DNA of 30,173 nucleotides, from positions 1-30,173 of the forward strand of contig CAJBRS010000101.1 in the NCBI GenBank assembly GCA_903958115.1. The letters are read 5' to 3'. This DNA is from an uncultured bacterium. Lineage in GTDB: Bacteria > Patescibacteriota > Minisyncoccia > Phycocordibacterales > CAWITU01. The first letter of the stretch is position 1, and each line of letters begins with the position of its first letter. Under the pieces are notes generated by a model. That model was not told the DNA's origin, did not search any database, and worked only from the letters and a program-made list of their open reading frames with translations. Positions 7,907 to 15,995 of the stretch are shown one piece after another. Both the position numbers and the translations under genes were made by a program.

Positions 7907-9845
7907 CAGTATTCCGATTTTGCCGGAACAGCTGACACCTTATCTCTCGCCTGCGAACCTCCAGTTGACGAAGACTAGTTATCGTCCGCTGAAAGGTTTC
8001 AGGCAGGGGAATGGTGAAAGCTGGACGACACTTCTCGGGAGTCAGCAGGTAGAACAGGAGGTTAGCATCGTCAACACCATTAAGGTGGTCATCTGCAAGG
8101 ATGCCCTTCTCATTGGTGAGAATGCTAACGCCGTTCTTCATGCTCTTCGTATGGGTTCTTGTCTCGGTGCATATTTGGCTGATCAGTATAGCCAAGCATC
8201 GGGGCTCGAAGCCTTTAAATTACGTGAATCGAAAAGGGATAGCCTCAGTGCCTTAACGGGTGCTGAAGCCGCCGAGAAAAACCAAAAAAATGGTACGGCG
8301 GGTGCGATTGCTCTTTTTGTGATGTCAGCCTACGTCGTCTGGAAGCTTGGAAGCCTGCTGGATTCGAAAGCGGATTCAATGCAGATGGAACAACCTGCGG
8401 TGCCTGAAACTGTTTTGACAAGCGCGATTGCTTCAACAAAGTGCGCGCTCTACTACTACGGTTTCTATCTGGAAAAAAGTGGATTGGTGAGGAACGAGAT
8501 GGAACTCGTCAAAATCACTTCCCTTTATTTTCAGCAGGTGATGAAGGAAGTTCAATCGCGGGTGCCGAGTCTTCGTTTTACGGAGGCATTCACCGAAGTC
8601 AGCTATCGGCTCAAGGATACAGAATTTGCTATCGATGGTTTCAAAGAACCGTCGTCGGCGATTCTGCCCAAGGTCGTAGCACAACGTGTGGAGTTTGGTC
8701 GTATCGTGGGTAACCACGCTGCCAAGCACACTATTCAACGAGTTGTGGATCGGTTGTGTTGCTATGATCCCATTGCTGGTGCAAATCCTTTTAGCCGTTT
8801 TGGCGGAGTGATTTCCTCAGCAATGGGTTGTGGTAAACCAGGGACGGGCAAGACTCTTCTTGGTAGCGCAGCCTCAACACTTCTCAGTGATCGGTGTGAC
8901 CAGATTGGTTTGCCATACCGATTCCACGAATTGCCAGTCGCCCTGATCTCAAGTTATCAAGGCGATACTGACAGAAACATGTCTGCTTACTTCGAGCCAT
9001 TCTATGACAAGTCAGGAATCTTGCTCGGTCTCTTGGATGATTGCGAAGGCATCTTCCTTAATCGAGCGTTTCCACATGTTTCGGAAGGGCAGAGAGCTGC
9101 CATCAAGGTTTATCTGACCAAGACCGAAGGAGCTAGTGCTCCTCGTCTCGGCAATAGCTTGATGTTGTTCCTGACAAATATGCCGGATCAGATTGATCCA
9201 GCTGTTATGTCTCGTCAGCAACTTCGCTTCAAAATCGAAGGGGCTGAAACGGAAGCCGACTTTGCCGACCAGATAAGGATGGGAGTAGAAACCTATGACA
9301 AGGTGGATCCCAAATTCGTTGGCCTCGCTGACATGTCAGGGTACAGGTTCTTGGAAGCTCAGAAGCAAAGGACGCTAGCAGCGCAGTTAGCGGAGAGCGT
9401 AGAGCTCACTGATGACCGGCTAATAAAGTTGGAGAAGGATGCTAGGGCAAGCTACTCGCTTGATAATCTTGGCTACTTCGCCACCCTCTTTAAACTTCTG
9501 CTTGGGGCTTATCCGCAATTCAGCTCCCGCGATGTGCGTAACATCATGGTGGCCGCGGACAGTCGAGTGATGGATTTCGATCTACCAGGGGAGTGGTTCA
9601 CTAATCTGGACCTATTCTTCGCTAAGGACTTTGAGTCCAAGGTTGAGATCTTGAAGAAGTACATCAGGGAATGTATGGGGAATGTTTCATATCCCCAAAT
9701 CTTGCGCCAAGAGGTGGTGAAGTATCTCAACGTCTTCGTGACGATGGAGAACACTGCCTTTCAGCGTAAGGTTGATCAACGCTTGGAGGAATTCAAAGTC
9801 CACCAGGCAGCGACAGCTGCGTTCGAGAAGTTCGTCGGTAAATAA
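7893..9845 (+). CDS. Divergent AAA ATPase, motor of the six-gene block
   Basis: A 650 aa ATPase of the classical AAA group (FtsH/VPS4/p97-like by motif order). The module starts near residue 268 (GRIVGNHAAKHTIQRVV). It has Walker A GKPGTGKT (314-321), a pore-loop-like SSYQGDT (353-359, compare KYVGES in other AAA proteins), Walker B ILLGLLDDCE (376-385) with Asp where Glu is usual, sensor-1 FLTNMPDQIDPAVMSR (426-441), and Arg441 near the arginine-finger position. Residues 1-267 form a separate N-terminal region with one hydrophobic stretch (about 134-155, GTAGAIALFVMSAYVVW), possibly a membrane helix. About 470-650 is helical. No protease domain follows, so it is a remodelling rather than a degrading type. 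A reading from 7851 is possible, but AAGGAG at 7878-7883 and the context fix the ATG at 7893, overlapping the previous gene by 14 bases. Confidence 0.9.
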   Translation: MKSTSSIPILPEQLTPYLSPANLQLTKTSYRPLKGFRQGNGESWTTLLGSQQVEQEVSIVNTIKVVICKDALLIGENANAVLHALRMGSCLGAYLADQYSQASGLEAFKLRESKRDSLSALTGAEAAEKNQKNGTAGAIALFVMSAYVVWKLGSLLDSKADSMQMEQPAVPETVLTSAIASTKCALYYYGFYLEKSGLVRNEMELVKITSLYFQQVMKEVQSRVPSLRFTEAFTEVSYRLKDTEFAIDGFKEPSSAILPKVVAQRVEFGRIVGNHAAKHTIQRVVDRLCCYDPIAGANPFSRFGGVISSAMGCGKPGTGKTLLGSAASTLLSDRCDQIGLPYRFHELPVALISSYQGDTDRNMSAYFEPFYDKSGILLGLLDDCEGIFLNRAFPHVSEGQRAAIKVYLTKTEGASAPRLGNSLMLFLTNMPDQIDPAVMSRQQLRFKIEGAETEADFADQIRMGVETYDKVDPKFVGLADMSGYRFLEAQKQRTLAAQLAESVELTDDRLIKLEKDARASYSLDNLGYFATLFKLLLGAYPQFSSRDVRNIMVAADSRVMDFDLPGEWFTNLDLFFAKDFESKVEILKKYIRECMGNVSYPQILRQEVVKYLNVFVTMENTAFQRKVDQRLEEFKVHQAATAAFEKFVGK

Positions 9846-9868
9846 GTACAAAATTACGCAAAATAACA

Positions 9869-9902
9869 CCGGTGGGGAGAAGCAATTCTCCTCACCGGTT
9901 TT
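9869..9902 (+). terminator. Intrinsic terminator after the AAA ATPase gene
   Basis: A 13 bp stem (9869-9881 with 9886-9898, one G-U pair) closed by a GCAA tetraloop is followed by TTTT. It ends the first transcription unit of the block. Confidence 0.85.
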
Positions 9903-9914
9903 CTGTTATTCCTA

Positions 9915-9942
9915 TTGACTTTACTGTATTTTATGGTAAAAT
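9915..9942 (+). promoter_or_regulatory. Promoter of the second half of the block
   Basis: TTGACT (9915-9920), 16 bases, then TAAAAT (9937-9942) preceded by TG-G, so it has both a -35 and an extended -10. Transcription should start near 9949, about 70 bases before the ATG at 10018, much like the leader of the first unit. Confidence 0.65.
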
Positions 9943-10017
9943 AGGCAACAAACTACGTAAAAAAACGTTTTCAACCGGTCTTTGACAAAAAGATCACAAC
10001 AAAGAAAGAAACACATA

Positions 10018-11301
10018 ATGGACAAACTTATAGCTGCGAACTTGTTTGGAGATCAACTGGCTCGTATTGACTCACCTGAGCTTGTGGGTCGGTACAATGA
10101 GTGTCTGAAAGCTATTGGCTTGGAGCCAACAAAGCTCGAGGCGTTCAGTATCGATGGTATCGGCTGGAGTCCGCAGATTGCTCAAGAAAGGAAGCGCATC
10201 AAGTACTTCTCAATGGGGACGGCGGCACAGTTCGGTATTATTTTAACACCAGCTCAAAAAGGCTTACCCATTTTCACGCCGATTAATTCGTTTGATCGGT
10301 TGGTGATGGAAAAGTATTTTCGCAATTTCGGGAAACACGTTTCTGATCTGACAAGTCGCACAGGCCTTTGGCTCGACTTCAGTCATGATTTGCTTGAATT
10401 TCAATCGCCACTCGATCTCCTTATGGTTGATTCGGTGGTGGTGCGTTCAGCAGACGTTGACGGCTTAATGGAAGCTGCTCGTCAGCAACGGGAACTTGAC
10501 CGACAATTTCGGAGAGCTGAAAAAGCTTGGCAGGATGATTCGCTCATGAAAAAAATCTGCGACAGCGCGGAGAAATACGGAGACCTTCGTTTCCGGGCGA
10601 TGATCATTCCTGACCTTCCTTTTTCGGACTTGCGTTGTTTTGTGACGCAGGCCTTTGGCGGAGTTTATGTTTTTCGGGACACCCCGAAGAACGGACCGCT
10701 TTTGGTGACTGTCGATGATCAGTACAAGCCGATGTCGGAAGATACGGCGACCGTATATCATGCGAGCGATAAAGAATTACCAGCAGTCCTTCTTAAGGAG
10801 GGAATAACGGATGTTCCGCTCGGTTGGTATAAAAACCATCTTTCTGCTCTCGAAGAAATTCGGGACTTTCACATCGTTGACGCCTATTACAAGGCTGGTA
10901 ACGGTGATGTTGAGTTCCAAAATCTCACTTCGGCGCAATTGAAACAATGGATTGCTGGCAATTTGCCAGCATTACCAGTGTGGTTTTCTGAGCTTGGACG
11001 GCTGATCGCTCAGCTTCGTCAAAAGACTTCAGTCAAGACAATCAAAATCTCTCATGAGCTCTCCGCTATCCTGATGCGCCCGTCGCATCAAGTTGCAGAA
11101 TCGCCTGGTGCAGAGGAAGTCACGCTGCAGCTCTTGGCTCGGCTTGACCCAACTGACGTAGAGCGGTTGTATGTTCACAACAAAATTCTCTTCTACGACC
11201 TCTATCGGGGTTGGTCGGAAGGTAAGAAGAAGTGGTGCATCAACTATCTCACTAGTCGCGGACATCCGCGGCACATAAACGCAGAGAAAGACAAGAAATA
11301 A
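10018..11301 (+). CDS. Unknown soluble protein of the block, possibly DUF6638-like
   Basis: A 427 aa cytoplasmic protein. From memory, its N-terminus (LFGDQLARIDSPELVGRYN, then SIDGIGWSPQIAQE) and the segment FVTQAFGGVYVFRD (about 208-221) resemble the uncharacterised DUF6638 family of Alphaproteobacteria, which I recall near an AAA ATPase. I could not verify this. A helical charged stretch lies at about 150-190 (MEAARQQRELDRQFRRAEKA) and the C-terminus is basic and Lys-rich. No catalytic motif is seen. The frame reaches a TTG at 9982, but the ATG at 10018 is preferred as the first good initiation codon after the leader; its ribosome site is weak (AAAGAAAGAA only). It begins the second transcription unit of the block and is followed 22 bases later by the membrane protein gene. 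Confidence 0.85.
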   Translation: MDKLIAANLFGDQLARIDSPELVGRYNECLKAIGLEPTKLEAFSIDGIGWSPQIAQERKRIKYFSMGTAAQFGIILTPAQKGLPIFTPINSFDRLVMEKYFRNFGKHVSDLTSRTGLWLDFSHDLLEFQSPLDLLMVDSVVVRSADVDGLMEAARQQRELDRQFRRAEKAWQDDSLMKKICDSAEKYGDLRFRAMIIPDLPFSDLRCFVTQAFGGVYVFRDTPKNGPLLVTVDDQYKPMSEDTATVYHASDKELPAVLLKEGITDVPLGWYKNHLSALEEIRDFHIVDAYYKAGNGDVEFQNLTSAQLKQWIAGNLPALPVWFSELGRLIAQLRQKTSVKTIKISHELSAILMRPSHQVAESPGAEEVTLQLLARLDPTDVERLYVHNKILFYDLYRGWSEGKKKWCINYLTSRGHPRHINAEKDKK

Positions 11302-11323
11302 AAACGGAAGGAAATAAAAAAAC

Positions 11324-11929
11324 ATGAATCAGTTTCATTCGGACATGTACTATGCCAAAAGTTGGCTTATGGGGTTCTACCTCCTCGCCATCATTTTGGC
11401 AGTCCTGGATCGTTGGCTTGCTACCATCATCTACGGCTGGACGCACGAAAAAGTTAGTGGAAGTTCTGCGCCGCCAACTAAGATCAAGGGTTTGATCTAC
11501 GGTCGGCGAGCATGGACTTGGTTTGTTCACGGAATTATTCTTTCAACACTACAGACAGTTTTCATTACGCCGCTTGTCCTGACAACTCTCAGGAATCCGG
11601 CCATTGAGCTCGTTCTGTGGGTTACGGAAATATTCATTGTCATGATCGGTTATCTTACCGCAAAGGTGGTTTACCGTTTTGGTGGACCATTTATATGTTG
11701 GACTTTCCGTATTACTGAAAAGGTGGATACGGGGGAACTACATGTGACGGAAACCGTAGAAGAGCAAGTCGAGCAAGCGAAGAGCTGGTTCGGCAGGCTG
11801 GTGGCAAAAATCAAAGGTTTGAAAAAAACCAAGCCGTCGGTTATCTCTGTACCACCTCCGACCCCGAAGCCAAAACCTTCGGCGGCCGATATCGAGCGTG
11901 ACATCAACAACTACACGGGAGGTCGTTAG
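11324..11929 (+). CDS. Three-helix membrane protein of the block
   Basis: A 201 aa inner-membrane protein of unknown function. Hydrophobic helices lie at about 12-37, 64-89 and 94-118. A charged amphipathic helix follows (about 144-170, EEQVEQAKSWFGRLVAKIKG), then a Pro/Lys-rich segment (PPPTPKPKPS) and a short end. The basic, Pro-rich tail is probably cytoplasmic and could bind one of the soluble partners. AAGGAAA at 11307-11313 serves as ribosome site. The stop at 11927-11929 is one base before the next ATG, and the GGGAGG used by that next gene lies inside this coding region, so the two membrane proteins are coupled. Confidence 0.85.
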   Translation: MNQFHSDMYYAKSWLMGFYLLAIILAVLDRWLATIIYGWTHEKVSGSSAPPTKIKGLIYGRRAWTWFVHGIILSTLQTVFITPLVLTTLRNPAIELVLWVTEIFIVMIGYLTAKVVYRFGGPFICWTFRITEKVDTGELHVTETVEEQVEQAKSWFGRLVAKIKGLKKTKPSVISVPPPTPKPKPSAADIERDINNYTGGR

Positions 11930-11930
11930 C

Positions 11931-13514
11931 ATGACAGAAAAAAATGTGAAGGAAAGAGGAGCGATATTCTGGTTGGCGAAAAATCTGACCGGGGCATTGC
12001 TCCGGTTCACTGATCGGCACTGGATTATCAAGGTTGTTTCTTTGATCTTTGCGGTACTTGCGGTGGTGTTTGTTTTTATCACCCGTGCCGCCTGGCAACC
12101 GATCGTTTTAGAGGTTCGGCTTCATACCCCGCAACTCTTTTTCGGTTTGTTGCTTTGGATCGTGATGAGCACACTCTGGCGAAGTCGCCTGCGTAAGGCA
12201 TTTTGGATTATCGCTGTGTTGACAGTGGTGATGTTCGGATTGGTCGAGCGTTATAACCTCGATCCAGTTCAGTACATTACTCTGTACCTGCGGTATAAGT
12301 CCCTCGATCTGAAAGAACTCAGCGACTTGCCAGAGACCGATCACGAACGCGTTCAGCCTCTTCATTCAATTCGAATGGTGGCTGGTGAAAAAATCACCAT
12401 TGCCGAGCGTGCTTCAGGCCCGAACTTTGTTCGGGTTGGTAAAGATCAGTATCGTTTTACGATGGCCATCGAGCCGTCGTACAACGTGCCGAGGTTGTTT
12501 GGAAACATTCAGGAAATCTTTAATTTGTCGGCGACGTCGCCGGCCTTGGATTTTTCCACTAGTCGAGAGAAGGTACAGTTTGCTGTTGGTGAAGGTTTGC
12601 TGTGGGGCAAGAGTGCTCACGTGAACGTCATCAACACCTTCGGTCTCTTTAAATTTCTCGGCTACAAACCAACTGAGGTGAGATACATCACTGATGATTC
12701 GGGAGCGTGGGTGGAAGTTATTCCTCTCATCCGGTATACCGGTTTATTCCCGCATCCAGAATTTGGGGGTGTTCAGATCATTCATCAAAGTTCTGGTGGA
12801 TTCTGGCACTCCCTGAAGAGTTTGTTTGTTGGTGATGGCTACTGGATTCGTCCTCGCGATATTGGAAAGTTTCCGTATCTGCGCGGACAAAATCTCATCC
12901 CGACTGAAGTTTCCCGTTTTATGGCGGAGAGCTTTAAGTTTCAGGGAGGAATTCTGGCACCGTTGCCAGGGTTTCATAGCGGAGATTTACGTGTTCCAGA
13001 TTTGCCTGGGGATCAGAATGATCAACCATACGTCACTTACGACAGGTTTACCCCTGGTGTCGGTGATGGTAACAAGCTGTATCACTACTTCGCCCTGCAG
13101 GCCTTCCAGAAAAACAGTGAAGGTCTGAACACTAGTCTCTTCGTGCCGGCAGACGGCATTGGGCAGATTGGTGTGTACAGGCATTCTGAGAGGCAGGATG
13201 GATTAACTGGTATCACCGCTGTCGATCCGATGGTTCGTGATAGTCAACCGATGTTCGATTGGTCCTCGAAAGGGACAGCTGAACATCGACCATTCATCCG
13301 AAAGATCGATAGCAAGACGAGGTTCTTCTGGCTTTCGACAGTCGTGACTTACAAAGATGCGAATGGGAAAAAGGCTGGCGATTTTATTGCCGGCACAATT
13401 CCATTGGTAGCTTTGACGGACGCATCCTCAAGGAAAGTTGTTTGGGTCGATGCCGACAAACCAAAAGAATGGGCTGGCCAAGTTGAAAAAGCGATGGGCA
13501 GTATCTGGAAATAG
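11931..13514 (+). CDS. Membrane protein with large predicted extracytoplasmic domain (last gene of the block)
   Basis: A 527 aa protein not matching a family I know. Three hydrophobic helices sit at the N-terminus (about 31-52, 67-83, 90-104), followed by a mostly beta-looking region of about 400 residues rich in Gly, Pro and aromatic residues. With three helices this region should be outside the cytoplasm if the N-terminus is inside; the basic residues between helices 2 and 3 (RSRLRK) fit that orientation. The segment VGKDQYRFTMAIEPSYNVPR (about 163-182) and the closing VVWVDADKPKEW are landmarks. The frame reaches a GTG at 11898, but GGGAGG at 11918-11923 sets the start at the ATG at 11931. 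A strong terminator follows. It could be the surface or envelope-spanning part of a complex driven by the ATPase, but that is inference from context. Confidence 0.85.
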   Translation: MTEKNVKERGAIFWLAKNLTGALLRFTDRHWIIKVVSLIFAVLAVVFVFITRAAWQPIVLEVRLHTPQLFFGLLLWIVMSTLWRSRLRKAFWIIAVLTVVMFGLVERYNLDPVQYITLYLRYKSLDLKELSDLPETDHERVQPLHSIRMVAGEKITIAERASGPNFVRVGKDQYRFTMAIEPSYNVPRLFGNIQEIFNLSATSPALDFSTSREKVQFAVGEGLLWGKSAHVNVINTFGLFKFLGYKPTEVRYITDDSGAWVEVIPLIRYTGLFPHPEFGGVQIIHQSSGGFWHSLKSLFVGDGYWIRPRDIGKFPYLRGQNLIPTEVSRFMAESFKFQGGILAPLPGFHSGDLRVPDLPGDQNDQPYVTYDRFTPGVGDGNKLYHYFALQAFQKNSEGLNTSLFVPADGIGQIGVYRHSERQDGLTGITAVDPMVRDSQPMFDWSSKGTAEHRPFIRKIDSKTRFFWLSTVVTYKDANGKKAGDFIAGTIPLVALTDASSRKVVWVDADKPKEWAGQVEKAMGSIWK

Positions 13515-13551
13515 TTGCCAGAAGAAAACAACTAAAACAATGTTAGTAACC

Positions 13552-13592
13552 GACGCGAGTCGAGGTTCAACCCTCTTCTCGCGTCTTTTTTT
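13552..13592 (+). terminator. Terminator closing the six-gene block
   Basis: GACGCGAG (13552-13559) pairs with CTCGCGTC (13578-13585), with extra GAGG/CCTC pairing inside, followed by seven T. It ends three bases before the stop codon of the convergent secreted-protein gene. Confidence 0.88.
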
Positions 13593-13594
13593 AC

Positions 13595-15214
13595 CTAGTT
13601 TTGAGGCGTTGGGAGAATGGTAAATGAAGATGGGGCACTTTCTCCACCACTTGTTTCTACTGTTAGGGTGTACACACCAGGTGTCACGACAAGAAGGGTA
13701 TTAGTGCAAGCTGAACCTTGCTGTCCAAATAGGTTACAAGCAGATTTTGTAATTGTAGGGATAGTGAATGAGAGATTTTTCCCGTCAGAAGATGAAATAG
13801 GGTCTCCGATGATTCTTTCGTTTAGTAGTACAAAAGTTTTAGATGTAAAGCTGCGTCCAACAAGACTTACCGATGTGCCAGTTTGGCCAGAAGTTTGCGA
13901 TTGACCGTAAATTGCCGGGATAGGATTGTTTGCGTTTGGATCGGCTCCAACTACAATTGTGAACTTTCTCGAAGCAGTGTTGCCGTCGAGATCAGTAACA
14001 GTAACAGTAAAAGTAAAACTTCCGGCAGTTTGAGGAATTCCATAGATTACAGAGGGTGCCATGTATCCGTTGACGCTGTTATTCAAAGATAAGCCGGTGG
14101 GTAAACTACCACTAGAGATAGACCATTTATAATCTTTTTGGAAACCTCCCGCAGAAAGATTTGTATCGTAGAGTACTCCTATATTTGCAGATGGTGTGAA
14201 GTCACTTGTTATGTAGTACTTTGAAAATGATGGGGCGATAACTGTGAAAGGTAATTGGTTACTGAAGTTCTTTCCGTCGTTACTTACACTTACACTCGCT
14301 GGTCCGTAACCTGCTCCGATTGGTACAACAAAAACAAGAGATGTTCCGCTAGGATCGACAGAGGTTGGGTTTATTTTAATGTTTTGCCCATTACCTAAAT
14401 ATACTGTACTAGATGCTGTAAAACTATTTCCGTATACGGTCACGGATGTTTGTCCATCATTTGCTGCTGTTACCGAAGAGAGGCTACTTATAGAAAGAGG
14501 CTGGTAGTTTGATGTTTTGGCAACAATATAAAATTGTGAGATATCACTCACACGTTGCTTCGTATTTGATTGCTCTAGAAACATTTTATAATAGCCATCA
14601 CTCAAAATAGCTTTGGAAAAATCTGGAGTAAAAGTACCTGCTGAGTTTATGATAGCTCCGGAGCTCGGTGTAACATCCCAAGTCCCAGATGGATCGGTTC
14701 GGCTTAGAATCGCAATAAATGTTGATGAGGATTCGCAATTTACATTGTTCCAAGTAGGGTTAATGGTGTCTGTGTTTAGGTCAAATCTTTGGTTTAAATA
14801 AGGAGAAGTGAAATTAACACTGCAAGCTGCAACAGCTGGTGTGGCCGTTGGAGTATTTACAGACGGGTTTGTGTTTGATTGTGACGCTGTTCCGCTACAG
14901 CTCAAACTTTTTAAGGAGTTTCTTGTAGTTGGCCCAACATAACCCGTAGAAGATATGTTGTTATCACTTTGGAACTTTTGTACAGCCTTTAGCGTCATTG
15001 TTCCAAAATATCCTGATGGGGAAGTACTTAGATAGTTGGTCTGTTGTAAATATGTCTGTAATTTTGTCACACTCCCCGCAGTCTGAGCATCTCTTGCTCC
15101 TTGTCTCAGGTTGTATGATAGATCTGTGCAAGATGTGCTAGAGGCGTTAGCTGAGTTGATAATGATTATTAATACTAAAGTTGCTGTTGCTAGGAATAAG
15201 ATTTTTTTAAACAT
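13595..15214 (-). CDS. Secreted multidomain surface protein: peptidoglycan-binding, IPT/TIG and Ig-like domains
   Basis: A 539 aa exported protein, probably a cell-wall or surface component. It has a clear signal peptide (KKILFLATATLVLIIIINSA, cleavage near ANAS at about 25). A PG_binding_1 domain follows at about 34-105, with the typical VTKLQTYLQQTNYL, SGYFGTMTLKAVQKFQ and GYVGPTTRNSL. Then come a Thr/Pro linker, a domain that includes FTSPYLNQRFDLNTD (about 135-235), an IPT/TIG-like domain (about 238-328), a putative Ig-like (He_PIG) domain marked by SSGSLPTGLSLN and GSFTFTVTVTDLDGN (about 345-425), and a second IPT/TIG-like domain (about 433-536). No enzyme motif is visible. A minus-strand TATAAT six bases before the ATG indicates a leaderless transcript. 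Confidence 0.85.
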   Translation of the reverse strand: MFKKILFLATATLVLIIIINSANASSTSCTDLSYNLRQGARDAQTAGSVTKLQTYLQQTNYLSTSPSGYFGTMTLKAVQKFQSDNNISSTGYVGPTTRNSLKSLSCSGTASQSNTNPSVNTPTATPAVAACSVNFTSPYLNQRFDLNTDTINPTWNNVNCESSSTFIAILSRTDPSGTWDVTPSSGAIINSAGTFTPDFSKAILSDGYYKMFLEQSNTKQRVSDISQFYIVAKTSNYQPLSISSLSSVTAANDGQTSVTVYGNSFTASSTVYLGNGQNIKINPTSVDPSGTSLVFVVPIGAGYGPASVSVSNDGKNFSNQLPFTVIAPSFSKYYITSDFTPSANIGVLYDTNLSAGGFQKDYKWSISSGSLPTGLSLNNSVNGYMAPSVIYGIPQTAGSFTFTVTVTDLDGNTASRKFTIVVGADPNANNPIPAIYGQSQTSGQTGTSVSLVGRSFTSKTFVLLNERIIGDPISSSDGKNLSFTIPTITKSACNLFGQQGSACTNTLLVVTPGVYTLTVETSGGESAPSSFTILPTPQN

Positions 15215-15220
15215 AATTTA

Positions 15221-15226
15221 ATTATA
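15221..15226 (-). promoter_or_regulatory. -10 element of the surface-protein gene, leaderless
   Basis: TATAAT on the minus strand stands six bases before the ATG at 15214. Confidence 0.55.
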
Positions 15227-15257
15227 CATTAATTATAATGTATTTTGGTTTTTCCTG

Positions 15258-15266
15258 TGGTACAAT
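15258..15266 (+). promoter_or_regulatory. Extended -10 promoter of the DsbA-like gene, leaderless
   Basis: TG-G-TACAAT ends six bases before the ATG at 15273. Confidence 0.6.
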
Positions 15267-15272
15267 ATTTTT

Positions 15273-15995
15273 ATGCAAGAAAAACAATCACAATATTTTA
15301 TTCCATTAGCTATTATTATCGCCGGTGGTTTTATAGCGTTTGCTATTTATCTTAACAAAACCCCACAACCTGGCACTAACCCAACTGCTGCCAATGTTGC
15401 TAATCAGCAGGCTCCTGCAGCCGTTGATATTAAGAATGTTAGTTTCGGTGCTGATCCATATATAGGTGATAAAAATGCGCCTGTTACTTTTGCTTTGTGG
15501 ACTGATTTTCAGTGTCCATTCTGCAAGAGGTTTGAAATTTCAAGTGCTGGAGCTTCTGCTCCATTGGATGATCTGATTAAAAATTATGTTAAAACAGGAA
15601 AGGTAAAAATTGTCTTCAAAGACTACCAATTTCTAGGACCAGACTCGATGACAGAAGCTGTATTCGCGCGAGCTGTATGGGATTTGTATCCAGATAAATA
15701 TTTCGCTTGGAGAACAGCTGTCTTTACCGCACAAGACGGAGAGAATTCTGGCTTCGGTGATGAGAAGTCTGTTGTTGTTTTAACAAAGACTGTCAGTGGT
15801 ATTGATACTTCAAAGATAGAGCAGGCAATTTCACAGAAAAAGGATGCATATCAGCAGGCGATTGCTGCAGATTTGTCCGAAGGAAATAAGTTTGGTGTAA
15901 ATGGAACCCCAGCATTTATCATTGGTAAGCAACTCTTTAGCGGGGGAATGGCTTATGCAGATCTAGCTAAACTAATCGACGCTCAACTTAAATAG
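15273..15995 (+). CDS. Membrane-anchored DsbA-like thiol-disulfide oxidoreductase
   Basis: A 240 aa thioredoxin-fold protein that should form or isomerise disulfides in exported proteins. An N-terminal helix (about 9-28, FIPLAIIIAGGFIAFAIYL) anchors it and a Pro/Ala linker follows. The active site is CPFC in WTDFQCPFCKRFE (about 84-88), after PVTFALW. The helical insert lies in the middle and the cis-proline loop is VNGTPAFIIG near residue 214. This is the DSBA/thioredoxin_4 arrangement usual in Patescibacteria. The two Cys of the secreted protein next door, and those of other surface proteins, are plausible substrates; no DsbB/VKOR partner is in the window. Its 3' end overlaps the convergent membrane-protein gene by 24 bases. 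Confidence 0.92.
   Translation: MQEKQSQYFIPLAIIIAGGFIAFAIYLNKTPQPGTNPTAANVANQQAPAAVDIKNVSFGADPYIGDKNAPVTFALWTDFQCPFCKRFEISSAGASAPLDDLIKNYVKTGKVKIVFKDYQFLGPDSMTEAVFARAVWDLYPDKYFAWRTAVFTAQDGENSGFGDEKSVVVLTKTVSGIDTSKIEQAISQKKDAYQQAIAADLSEGNKFGVNGTPAFIIGKQLFSGGMAYADLAKLIDAQLK

Noticed and set aside
5276..13514. The six-gene block as a prophage or conjugative element.
   Set aside because: No integrase, terminase, capsid, relaxase or type IV secretion motif was found in any of the six proteins.
13552..13592. GAGGTTCAACCCTC looks like a tRNA T-arm, suggesting a tRNA end or attachment site.
   Set aside because: No D-arm, anticodon arm or proper acceptor pairing is present; the stretch folds as a terminator with a T run.
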